Source: Tissierellales bacterium (GTDB taxonomy: Bacteria; Bacillota_A; Clostridia; Tissierellales; JASKZW01). From it: 13,536 nucleotides of DNA. The translations under genes and the position numbers were made by a program. This document shows positions 7,595 through 13,536 of the stretch, piece after piece. The notes beneath the pieces are model-generated. The model was not told the DNA's origin. It saw only the letters and a list, made by a program, of their open reading frames with translations, and did not search any database. The stretch lies in the NCBI GenBank assembly GCA_030147425.1, contig JASKZW010000039.1, positions 1 through 13,536 of the forward strand, given 5' to 3'. How positions within the stretch are numbered: position 1 is the first letter of the stretch; every line of letters begins with the position of its first letter.

Positions 7595-7870
7595 GTGACA
7601 AATAACAAAGATAATGAAGCAATAATAAGAAGATTAAGAAGGATAGAGGGACAAGTAAAGGGTATACAGAAAATGGTTGAGGAAGGCAAGTATTGTGGAG
7701 ACATTCTTATGCAGGTAGCAGCTGTAAGATCAGCTATGAACTCTGTAGGAGGTCTAATCTTAGAAGACCATATGAAAGGATGTCTAAAACAATACTTGGA
7801 TGGAGAAGCAAATGATGAAGTTTTAGACACCTTAGTTAACACAATGATTAAATATACTAAGCAAAACTAG
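7595..7870 (+). CDS. CsoR/RcnR-family (DUF156) metal- or thiol-sensing transcriptional repressor
   Basis: This 91-residue all-helical protein has the family N-terminus RRLRRIEGQVKGIQKMVEEG and ligand residues C34 (in KYCGDILMQ), H59 and C63 (EDHMKGC). The C-x24-H-x3-C spacing equals the Cu(I) site of CsoR proteins; Ni/Co-sensing RcnR has an extra N-terminal His, which is absent. It is expected to bind operator DNA as an oligomer and release it on ligand binding. Basic residues R12, R13, R15 and R16 suit DNA contact. The start is GTG with TAGGAGG at 7581-7587 and 7 bases of spacing. It follows the RseC-like gene by 15 bases. No copper ATPase, chaperone or sulfur-transfer gene is adjacent, so the effector cannot be named. 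The TAG stop shares the palindrome CTAG with the convergent gene's stop. Confidence 0.9.
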   Translation: MTNNKDNEAIIRRLRRIEGQVKGIQKMVEEGKYCGDILMQVAAVRSAMNSVGGLILEDHMKGCLKQYLDGEANDEVLDTLVNTMIKYTKQN

Positions 7871-8304
7871 TCTAAAAATTTAACTCTTTTAATTGATCTT
7901 GAAAGAGCTGTGGATATAGTTATGCCTATAGAAATAGCAATAGCTATAAAAAAGGTTTCAGTGCCTTTCATAGCAGATTCTAGAAAATCATTTTCAACTA
8001 AAGCCAGCATTGTATAATACATTCCAGCTCCAGGTACCAATGGGATTATGCCAGGAATGATATATACAGTTGCTGGCTTTTTATCTTTCTTAGCAAAGGC
8101 TTCTCCTAAACTACCAACTAAAAGGGCAGCAAAGAAAGAAGCAAATATAAGTGTGTTAAATTTATAGTCTATTAGAACCATGGCTGTCCAACCTATCCCA
8201 CCAATTATGCCAGATTTTAAAATAGATGAACTAGGACTACCTAGTAAGATAGCAAAGCCCATGGTAGATATAGTAGATAAAATAAAGTCTTTTAAAAAAT
8301 TCAT
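7867..8304 (-). CDS. Threonine/serine exporter, small subunit (ThrE C-terminal type, YjjB-like)
   Basis: The protein has 145 residues and is almost entirely hydrophobic, with about four to five predicted membrane helices (roughly 7-25, 30-47, 51-69, 82-101, 117-136). It contains IIPGIIPLVPGAGMYY at 82-97, the hallmark of the YjjB/ThrE C-terminal domain (DUF3815). It should pair with the product of the upstream gene to form a split ThrE-type exporter for threonine and serine in the cytoplasmic membrane. I chose ATG at 8302-8304 over the in-frame GTG at 8311-8313: the GTG lies inside the ribosome-binding site AGAGGTG (8311-8317), while ATG sits 6 bases beyond it. The ATG overlaps the TAA of the partner gene by one base (TAATG), implying translational coupling. 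Confidence 0.88.
   Translation of the reverse strand: MNFLKDFILSTISTMGFAILLGSPSSSILKSGIIGGIGWTAMVLIDYKFNTLIFASFFAALLVGSLGEAFAKKDKKPATVYIIPGIIPLVPGAGMYYTMLALVENDFLESAMKGTETFFIAIAISIGITISTALSRSIKRVKFLD
7871..7907 (-). terminator. Weak candidate terminator at the end of the exporter operon
   Basis: Read on the minus strand, CTCTTT (7907-7902) can pair with AAAGAG (7889-7884), followed by TTAAATTTTTAG. The stem is only six pairs with a loop of about 12 bases and lies inside the last codons of the small subunit gene. It is the only hairpin-plus-T candidate I can see near this convergent junction, and it may be fortuitous. Confidence 0.25.
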
Positions 8305-9104
8305 TATAACCACCTCTTTAAATATAAGTTCAACACCACTCCTACACCAAAAGCTATAGCTAGGGCTGAAAAAATAGCCTCAATAGCTCTGGATAGGCCA
8401 GATGTAAAATCTCCAGACATACTATCACGCATAGCATTTGTTATTGCAACTCCAGGAAGCATAGACATAATTGATCCAATGATGATTGTATCTATATTTT
8501 CTCCTAGATTAAGTTTAATTGACACTACAGATAGGCTAGTAGCCATCATAGCACCTAAAAAATTGTTAATAAAAAAGGTCAACTTATACTTGCTAATTTT
8601 ATTTAAAATAGTTAAAACAATAAAGTTTACTATATAACTTGCGATAAAATCCCTTATAGTTCCTCCTAAAAGAATTGTAAAGGTAGAACAAGCAAGGGCA
8701 GTAAAAATTACCTTGGTAAAACTACTATAATCTGAAGTTTTATTTATTCTTTTTAAATTTTTAATTCCTTCCTCAACAGAGATTGTCTTATTATTTACAA
8801 AGTCCCTAGAAAAACTATTGACAAGATCTATTTTATTTAGGTTTAAGCCTATAGAATTTATCCTTGTTAAATAGGTCATCATCTCATTATTATATTCTAA
8901 AGATACAATAATTCCTGTAGGAACTACAAAGGCATTTACAAATTTAATATCATACCTAGACTGGACTAGTCGGTTAATAGTGTCCTCAACCCTATAGGTT
9001 TCAGCACCATTTTTTAACATTATTTCTCCGGCCATTGTAGCTAAGAGTAAGAGACTTTTAATTTCACTTTTCTTATATATTTTCTTTTGTTTATTTTTTA
9101 TCAT
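8304..9104 (-). CDS. Threonine/serine exporter, large subunit (ThrE N-terminal type, YjjP-like, DUF1212)
   Basis: The 266-residue protein has a basic N-terminus, a cytosolic domain (about 15-125) with GEIMLKNGAETYRVEDTINR at 26-45, and about five membrane helices between 130 and 262. PGVAITNAMRDSMSGDFTSG at 217-236 is the conserved DUF1212/ThrE loop, placed before the last helix. In single-chain ThrE of actinobacteria this half is fused to the YjjB-like half; here the two are separate genes translated in tandem. The family exports threonine and serine, probably proton-driven. The start has AGAGAG at 9112-9117 with 7 bases of spacing. It is divergent from glyA, whose product interconverts serine and glycine, so a shared role in serine or threonine balance is a reasonable inference, not shown. 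Confidence 0.88.
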   Translation of the reverse strand: MIKNKQKKIYKKSEIKSLLLLATMAGEIMLKNGAETYRVEDTINRLVQSRYDIKFVNAFVVPTGIIVSLEYNNEMMTYLTRINSIGLNLNKIDLVNSFSRDFVNNKTISVEEGIKNLKRINKTSDYSSFTKVIFTALACSTFTILLGGTIRDFIASYIVNFIVLTILNKISKYKLTFFINNFLGAMMATSLSVVSIKLNLGENIDTIIIGSIMSMLPGVAITNAMRDSMSGDFTSGLSRAIEAIFSALAIAFGVGVVLNLYLKRWL

Positions 9105-9121
9105 AACATCACTCTCTTTAC

Positions 9122-9150
9122 TTGAAAAAAATATTGTTTAGTTATATAAT
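9122..9150 (+). promoter_or_regulatory. Sigma-A promoter of glyA
   Basis: TTGAAA at 9122-9127 and TATAAT at 9145-9150 are 17 bases apart, with only one deviation from consensus. The start is expected near 9157, giving a leader of about 55 bases with no room for a riboswitch. The ribosome-binding site AAAGGGAGG is at 9194-9202. Confidence 0.8.
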
Positions 9151-9188
9151 GGCTTTGGTAAGAAGTAAATTTATTTAAGAGTATTATA
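9141..9188 (-). promoter_or_regulatory. Candidate promoter(s) for the threonine/serine exporter operon
   Basis: There are two minus-strand candidates. One has TTTACT (9169-9164) and TATAAC (9146-9141) with 17 bases between; its -10 box overlaps that of the glyA promoter. The other is an extended -10, TGATATAAT, with TATAAT at 9188-9183 but no good -35; it would start transcription inside the glyA leader. The sequence alone does not decide between them. Confidence 0.35.
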
Positions 9189-9212
9189 TCATGAAAGGGA
9201 GGTATTTACATT

Positions 9213-10445
9213 ATGGAGTTTAAACATTTAAAAGAGGCAGATCCAAAGATAATGGAAGCTATTGAACTTGAGGGGAAAAGACAAGAAAATAATATTGAGC
9301 TAATAGCTTCAGAGAACTTCGTATCAGAGCAGGTAATGGAGGCAATGGGTAGTAAGTTAACAAATAAGTATGCTGAAGGATACCCTGGAAAAAGATACTA
9401 TGGTGGATGTGAGCATGTAGACACTGTAGAAGATATTGCTAGGGACAGATTAAAAAAATTATTTGGTGCAGAGCATGCTAATGTTCAACCTCACTCAGGC
9501 TCAAATGCAAACCTAGCTGTTTATTTTGCTTTTCTAGAACCAGGTGATAAAGTTTTAGGTATGGACCTATCCCAAGGTGGACACTTAACTCATGGTAGCC
9601 CGGTTAACATTTCAGGTACTTACTTCAATTTCGTATCTTATGGTGTAGATGATGAAAATGAACAAATCGATTATGAAAAAGTAAGAGAAATTGCTGTAAA
9701 AGAAAAACCAAAAATGATAGTTGCAGGTGCAAGTGCTTATCCAAGAAAGATTGATTTTGCTAAATTTAAAGAAATTGCCGATGAAGTAGATGCTTACCTA
9801 ATGGTTGATATGGCTCACATTGCAGGATTAGTAGCAGCAGGCCTACATCAAAACCCAGTAGAGTATGCAGACTTTGTAACTACAACAACTCATAAAACTC
9901 TAAGAGGACCTAGAGGTGGGGCTATTTTATGTAAGGAAGAATATGCTAAGGCTATAGATAAGGCTATATTCCCAGGAATTCAAGGTGGACCTTTAATGCA
10001 TGTAATAGCAGCTAAGGCAGTAGCTTTTGGAGAGGCATTAGAAGATGACTTTAAGTCTTACCAGGAGCAAGTAGTTAAAAATGCTAAGGCATTAGGAGAT
10101 GCATTAAAAGAGGAAGGTATAGACTTGGTTTCAGGAGGAACTGACAATCACTTACTTTTATTAAACTTAAATAATTTAGGCATAACTGGAAAAGATGCAG
10201 AAGCTATGTTAGAAGATGTTTATATAGCTACTAATAAAAACACTATACCTAAGGAAACAAGAAGTCCTTTTGTAACAAGTGGTATAAGAATAGGAACTCC
10301 AGCAGTTACAACTAGGGGTATGAAGGAAGAAGAAATGAAGGAAATAGCTAATATAATGAGATTAGCTTTAGAAGAAGATAGTGACAAAGAAGAGTTAAGA
10401 CAAAGAGTATTAAAATTATGTAAAGATTTCCCGTTATATAAATAA
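9213..10445 (+). CDS. glyA: Serine hydroxymethyltransferase
   Basis: The 410-residue, full-length, PLP-dependent fold-type I enzyme shows [10 protein letters not shown] at 29-38, [19 protein letters not shown] at 52-70, HSGSNAN at 94-100 and VDMAHIAGL at 198-206 (D199 contacts the PLP ring). The Schiff-base lysine K228 lies in [14 protein letters not shown]. It converts serine and tetrahydrofolate to glycine and 5,10-methylene-tetrahydrofolate, the main one-carbon source, and can also cleave threonine-like beta-hydroxy amino acids. It stands alone between its own promoter and a strong terminator, so it is monocistronic. Codons ending in C look somewhat more frequent than in neighbouring genes, as expected for a highly expressed gene; this is an impression, not a count. 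Confidence 0.98.
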   Translation: MEFKHLKEADPKIMEAIELEGKRQENNIELIASENFVSEQVMEAMGSKLTNKYAEGYPGKRYYGGCEHVDTVEDIARDRLKKLFGAEHANVQPHSGSNANLAVYFAFLEPGDKVLGMDLSQGGHLTHGSPVNISGTYFNFVSYGVDDENEQIDYEKVREIAVKEKPKMIVAGASAYPRKIDFAKFKEIADEVDAYLMVDMAHIAGLVAAGLHQNPVEYADFVTTTTHKTLRGPRGGAILCKEEYAKAIDKAIFPGIQGGPLMHVIAAKAVAFGEALEDDFKSYQEQVVKNAKALGDALKEEGIDLVSGGTDNHLLLLNLNNLGITGKDAEAMLEDVYIATNKNTIPKETRSPFVTSGIRIGTPAVTTRGMKEEEMKEIANIMRLALEEDSDKEELRQRVLKLCKDFPLYK

Positions 10446-10455
10446 GATAGATTTT

Positions 10456-10500
10456 AAATACTGTTTTATCCTCTAGGGGGTAAAACAGTATTTTTTATTT
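10456..10500 (+). terminator. Intrinsic terminator of glyA
   Basis: TACTGTTTTA at 10459-10468 pairs perfectly with TAAAACAGTA at 10481-10490. The stem is extended inward by TCC/GGG-type pairs (one G-U) to a small CTAG-containing loop. A run of six T follows (10491-10496), and three A on the 5' side can pair with the first three of them, so it may also work in reverse. It starts 10 bases after the glyA stop. Confidence 0.93.
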
Positions 10501-10508
10501 AAACAATA

Positions 10509-10537
10509 TTTTTAATATTATTTTATTCTGATATAAT
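10509..10537 (+). promoter_or_regulatory. Candidate promoter of der-plsY-gpsA (extended -10)
   Basis: TGATATAAT at 10529-10537 is an extended -10 element (TG-N-TATAAT). The -35 region 17 bases upstream is poor (TTTTTA, 10509-10514), which is tolerable for an extended -10 promoter. It lies between the glyA terminator and the der ribosome-binding site, where a promoter is needed. Confidence 0.6.
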
Positions 10538-10575
10538 GATAAGGTAAGTAACTATAGTAGAAGAAGGTGTTAGAT

Positions 10576-11892
10576 ATGGAAAGACCAGTAGTTTGTATCG
10601 TAGGTAGACCTAATGTTGGAAAGTCTACATTGTTTAACAGAATAACAGGAAAAAGAATTGCTATAACAGAGGATAAGCCAGGTGTTACAAGAGACAGAAT
10701 ATACTCTGAGGCAGAGTGGTTAAATAATCACTTCATCCTAATAGACACAGGAGGGCTAGACCCTAAATCTGAAGATATTATGACTGAAAATATAAAGATG
10801 CAAGTAGAGTTGGCAGTTGATAATGCAGATGTAGTGATATTTTTAGTAGATGGAGTAGCTGGATTAACAGATATGGATAGGGATATATCAGATTTACTCA
10901 GGCGCTCAGGTAAAAATGTAGTACTAGCTTGTAATAAGTATGACACAAAAGGTTTTGAAGAAGGTGTGTATGAGTTTTATGAGTTAGGTTATGAAAATAT
11001 GGTTCCTATATCAGCAGAACAGAGCCTGGGCATAGGAGATTTACTAGATGAGGTAGTAAATTATTTTCCAGATGATAAAAATACAGAAGAAGATAATGAT
11101 TTATTAAGGGTATCTTTTATAGGTAAGCCTAATGTAGGTAAGTCTTCGCTAATAAACAGAATACTAGGAGAGAAAAGAGTAATAGTAACTGATATACCAG
11201 GTACAACAAGAGATGCGATTGATACTTATTTTGAATATAAGGACCATCGCTTTATGTTTACAGATACAGCCGGGCTAAGAAGAAAAAGAAGTATAGAAGA
11301 GAATGTAGAAAGATACAGTGTTATTAGAACATTAAGAGCTGTAGACAGATCTGATTTAACTGTATTGGTAATAGACGCGACTGAAGGAGTAACAGAACAG
11401 GACACAAAAATAGCTGGCTATGCCCATGAAAATGGAAAGGGAATAGTTATAGCTATAAATAAATGGGATCTAATAAAGAAGGATAATTCTACAGTCCGTG
11501 AATTCGAAAATGAAGTAGCTATGAAGTTATCTTTTATACCTTATGCTCCACTTATATTTATATCAGCTAAGACAGGACAAAGGGTGGACCAATTACTAGA
11601 TACTTTAATTTCAATTAATAATAATTACAATATGAGAATAAAGACAGGAGTTTTAAATAATATATTAAATGAAGCAATAGAAATGAATCAACCACCATCA
11701 GATAAGGGGGTTAGATTAAAGATATATTATGGAACTCAGGTTTCAACTAGGCCACCAAAGTTTGTTATATTTATAAACAAGCAGGAATTAATGCATTTTT
11801 CCTATGCTAGGTATTTAGAAAATACTATCAGAAGTTATTTTGGTTTTGTAGGTGTGCCAGTAAAGTTTGAATTTAGGGAAAAAGGTGATTAG
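10576..11892 (+). CDS. der: Ribosome-assembly GTPase Der (EngA)
   Basis: The 438-residue protein has two tandem GTPase domains plus a C-terminal KH-like domain, the unique Der layout. Domain 1 has GRPNVGKS at 10-17, DTGG at 57-60 and NKYD at 120-123. Domain 2 has GKPNVGKS at 183-190, DTAG at 230-233, NKWD at 295-298 and SAK at 330-332. The KH-like part runs from about 350 to the end. It is an essential GTPase that binds the 50S subunit during maturation. I chose ATG 10576 rather than the in-frame GTG at 10567: AAGAAGG (10561-10567) gives 8 bases of spacing to the ATG but runs into the GTG, and [17 protein letters not shown] aligns with the N-termini of known Der proteins. It is followed by plsY after one spacer base. 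Confidence 0.98.
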   Translation: MERPVVCIVGRPNVGKSTLFNRITGKRIAITEDKPGVTRDRIYSEAEWLNNHFILIDTGGLDPKSEDIMTENIKMQVELAVDNADVVIFLVDGVAGLTDMDRDISDLLRRSGKNVVLACNKYDTKGFEEGVYEFYELGYENMVPISAEQSLGIGDLLDEVVNYFPDDKNTEEDNDLLRVSFIGKPNVGKSSLINRILGEKRVIVTDIPGTTRDAIDTYFEYKDHRFMFTDTAGLRRKRSIEENVERYSVIRTLRAVDRSDLTVLVIDATEGVTEQDTKIAGYAHENGKGIVIAINKWDLIKKDNSTVREFENEVAMKLSFIPYAPLIFISAKTGQRVDQLLDTLISINNNYNMRIKTGVLNNILNEAIEMNQPPSDKGVRLKIYYGTQVSTRPPKFVIFINKQELMHFSYARYLENTIRSYFGFVGVPVKFEFREKGD

Positions 11893-11893
11893 A

Positions 11894-12493
11894 ATGAAGG
11901 AAATACTAATAGTATTAATATCCTATTTTATAGGAAACTTTTCTTCATCCTATATCCTATGTAAATTAACTAAAAAAGAAGATCTTAGAAAATTTGGCAG
12001 TGGAAATGCAGGTGCTACTAATGCCTTAAGAGTATATGGGGCCAGAATGGGTCTGGCAACCTTGTTATTAGACTTACTTAAGGGCTTCCTAGCTTCTATT
12101 TTAGGTAGGAAGTTAGGTGGAGAAACCGGTCAGTTATTAGCAGCCATATCAGTAGTTGCTGGACATAACTGGCCTGTATTCCTAGGCTTTAAAGGAGGTA
12201 AGGGTATAGCAACTTCTATAGGTGTACTTTTTAGTTTAAGTTCTAAGCTAGCTTTAATATCATTAATTATAGGATTTTTAATTATATATGTAAGTGGCTA
12301 TGTATCTTTAGCATCTATAATAGTTTCAATTCTTGTTCCTTTTCTTAGTATTTTACTTATTAAACCTTTTAATAAGAGAATATTTATAAGCTTAATTATT
12401 TTAGCAGGAATAGCTGTTTATAGGCATAGGTCTAATATAGATAGGCTTAGAAAAGGAACTGAATCAAAAATAAGAACTAAAAGGAGTGAATAA
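11894..12493 (+). CDS. plsY: Acyl-phosphate:glycerol-3-phosphate acyltransferase PlsY
   Basis: This 199-residue integral membrane protein has the three PlsY signature motifs: GSGNAGATN at 35-43, FKGGKGIATSIG at 99-110 (phosphate-binding) and HRSNIDRLRKGTE at 178-190. About five hydrophobic segments are visible (roughly 3-22, 52-70, 80-95, 110-135, 138-175). It transfers the acyl group from acyl phosphate (made by PlsX, not in the window) to glycerol-3-phosphate, giving lysophosphatidic acid. The frame is open further upstream to a TTG at 11867 inside der, but ATG 11894 has AAAGGTGA (11881-11888) at 5 bases and gives the normal N-terminus. The one-base gap from der suggests coupled translation. 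gpsA directly downstream makes its substrate. Confidence 0.97.
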   Translation: MKEILIVLISYFIGNFSSSYILCKLTKKEDLRKFGSGNAGATNALRVYGARMGLATLLLDLLKGFLASILGRKLGGETGQLLAAISVVAGHNWPVFLGFKGGKGIATSIGVLFSLSSKLALISLIIGFLIIYVSGYVSLASIIVSILVPFLSILLIKPFNKRIFISLIILAGIAVYRHRSNIDRLRKGTESKIRTKRSE

Positions 12494-12494
12494 A

Positions 12495-13499
12495 TTGGTT
12501 AAAGTGGGAGTAGTAGGAGGGGGAAGCTGGGGAACTGCCTTGGCAAATATATTAGCAGAAAAGGGTATTCATACAGAGATATATGTAAGGGATAATAAGC
12601 AAGGCTACATAATGAAAAAGGAAAGGGAAAATAAAAAATACTTACCTGGTGTAATTTTATCAGATAAGTTAATTATAAGTGATTCTGTAGAGGAGACCAT
12701 AAGGGATAAGGAGCTTATCTTGCTTTCTATTCCTTCCCACACTATAAGGGCTTTTCTTTTAGACTATAAGGATATAATAAATAAGGAACAAATAATAGTA
12801 AATTCAGCTAAGGGTATAGAGAATGAAAGCTTGAAAACTGTATCTGAAATAGTTGGAGAAGTACTTCCAGAAAATAACTATGTAGTTTTATCAGGACCTT
12901 CCCATGCAGAGGAAGTTGGAAGGAAAATGCCTACAACTGTTGTATCAGCTTCAGAAAAAATTGAATTAGCAGAATATGTACAGGATGTATTTATGACCCC
13001 ATACTTTAGGGTCTATACCAATACTGATGTAAAGGGAGTAGAACTTGGTGGATCCTTAAAAAATGTAATAGCCTTAGGAGCTGGAATAGCTGATGGATTA
13101 GGCTATGGAGACAATACAAAGGCTGCCCTAATGACCAGGGGGATAATAGAAATTTCCAGACTGGGAAAGGCCTTAGGTGCTAACCCCTTAACCTTTACAG
13201 GCTTAGCTGGAGTAGGGGATCTAATAGTAACTTGTACTAGTATGCACAGTAGAAATAGGAAGGCTGGTATTCTTATAGGAGAGGGCAACTCCTTAGAAGA
13301 GACAGTGGATAAGGTTGGAATGGTAGTGGAGGGAATAAAGACTACAAAATCCACCTATAAATTATCTAAGCTAAAGGATATTGAAATGCCAATAACCGAA
13401 GAAATCTATAAGGTGCTTTATCAAGGTGCAGATGTAGATAAGGCAGTTATAAATTTAATGAAAAGAGATAAGAAATCAGAAATAGAATACAGTAATTAG
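12495..13499 (+). CDS. gpsA: Glycerol-3-phosphate dehydrogenase [NAD(P)+]
   Basis: The protein has 334 residues when started at TTG 12495. The N-terminal Rossmann fold has VGVVGGGSWGTALA at 4-17, then SIPSHTIR at 78-85, NSAKGIE at 103-109 and LSGPSHAEEV at 132-141. The C-terminal helical domain has the catalytic lysine K189 (GGSLKNVIALGAGI), YGDNTKAALMTRG and GLAGVGDLIVTC at 236-247. It reduces dihydroxyacetone phosphate to glycerol-3-phosphate for phospholipid synthesis. A GTG at 12486 is in frame but forms the end of the ribosome-binding site AAGGAG (12481-12486). The TTG 8 bases beyond it gives the family-typical N-terminus, so I prefer TTG, a weak start. The gene begins two bases past the plsY stop. 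Confidence 0.96.
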   Translation: MVKVGVVGGGSWGTALANILAEKGIHTEIYVRDNKQGYIMKKERENKKYLPGVILSDKLIISDSVEETIRDKELILLSIPSHTIRAFLLDYKDIINKEQIIVNSAKGIENESLKTVSEIVGEVLPENNYVVLSGPSHAEEVGRKMPTTVVSASEKIELAEYVQDVFMTPYFRVYTNTDVKGVELGGSLKNVIALGAGIADGLGYGDNTKAALMTRGIIEISRLGKALGANPLTFTGLAGVGDLIVTCTSMHSRNRKAGILIGEGNSLEETVDKVGMVVEGIKTTKSTYKLSKLKDIEMPITEEIYKVLYQGADVDKAVINLMKRDKKSEIEYSN

Positions 13500-13536
13500 T
13501 TTGAATATATGATTAACTATATGACAAGATATGTTA
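13500..13536. other. Short non-coding end of the window
   Basis: These 37 bases after the gpsA stop are A+T-rich. I see no terminator hairpin, ribosome-binding site or start that can be supported; the window ends before the next gene can be judged. Confidence 0.5.

Noticed and set aside
7576..7842. Minus-strand open frame of 88 codons opposite the CsoR-family gene
   Set aside because: The plus-strand protein has clear family motifs and a strong ribosome-binding site; the antisense frame is low complexity with no recognisable domain.
9151..9212. Possible riboswitch in the glyA leader
   Set aside because: The leader is only about 55 bases and has no tandem glycine-riboswitch or other recognised motif.
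10728..10946. Minus-strand open frame of 72 codons inside der
   Set aside because: It is antisense to the first GTPase domain, with no start signal and no family resemblance.
13103..13354. Minus-strand open frame of 83 codons inside gpsA
   Set aside because: It is antisense to the conserved catalytic domain, with no ribosome-binding site; a compositional artefact.
1..13536. A novel defence, mobile or biosynthetic system
   Set aside because: Every sizeable gene fits a known housekeeping or transport family. There are no integrase, transposase, CRISPR repeats, toxin-antitoxin pair or composition break visible by eye.

Overview
The window is a low-GC (A+T-rich), gene-dense piece of a Firmicutes chromosome. 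Strong Shine-Dalgarno sites, the recJ-rel-dtd-hemZ-aspS and der-plsY-gpsA gene orders, a T-box leader and an anaerobe-type HemZ all point to a Clostridia or Tissierellia-like anaerobe. The exact taxon cannot be read from the sequence. I found no mobile element, CRISPR array, tRNA, rRNA or prophage. This is mostly housekeeping DNA, and I found no convincing new multi-gene system.

Region 1 (1-5129, + strand) is a tight cluster. It holds the 3' end of recJ (single-strand exonuclease), a bifunctional (p)ppGpp synthetase/hydrolase (rel), D-aminoacyl-tRNA deacylase (dtd), a glyoxalase-II-like metallo-beta-lactamase-fold hydrolase and the radical-SAM protein HemZ. Intergenic gaps are 1-21 bases, and the stop codons often run into the next ribosome-binding site, so this looks like one transcript from a promoter left of the window.

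Region 2 (5126-7870, + strand) starts with a consensus promoter whose -35 box overlaps the hemZ stop codon. It drives a complete T-box leader whose specifier triplet (GAC) and acceptor-pairing bulge (UGGC) both fit tRNA-Asp. The leader is followed by aspS, then a small four-cysteine membrane protein of the RseC/SoxR-reducing type, then a CsoR-family repressor. The hisS gene that commonly precedes aspS in Firmicutes is absent here.

Region 3 (7867-9104, - strand) is a two-subunit ThrE-type threonine/serine exporter. It converges on the CsoR-family gene, with both stop codons sharing one CTAG, and diverges from glyA.

Region 4 (9122-13499, + strand) has glyA as a single transcription unit with its own promoter and a strong intrinsic terminator. 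A separate promoter then serves der (EngA GTPase), plsY (acyl-phosphate:glycerol-3-phosphate acyltransferase) and gpsA (glycerol-3-phosphate dehydrogenase). The last two give consecutive steps: gpsA makes glycerol-3-phosphate and plsY acylates it to start phospholipid synthesis. The final 37 bases hold nothing I can identify.

Several starts were moved inward from the longest possible reading frame on Shine-Dalgarno evidence: der at 10576, plsY at 11894, gpsA at 12495 (TTG) and the small ThrE subunit at 8304.
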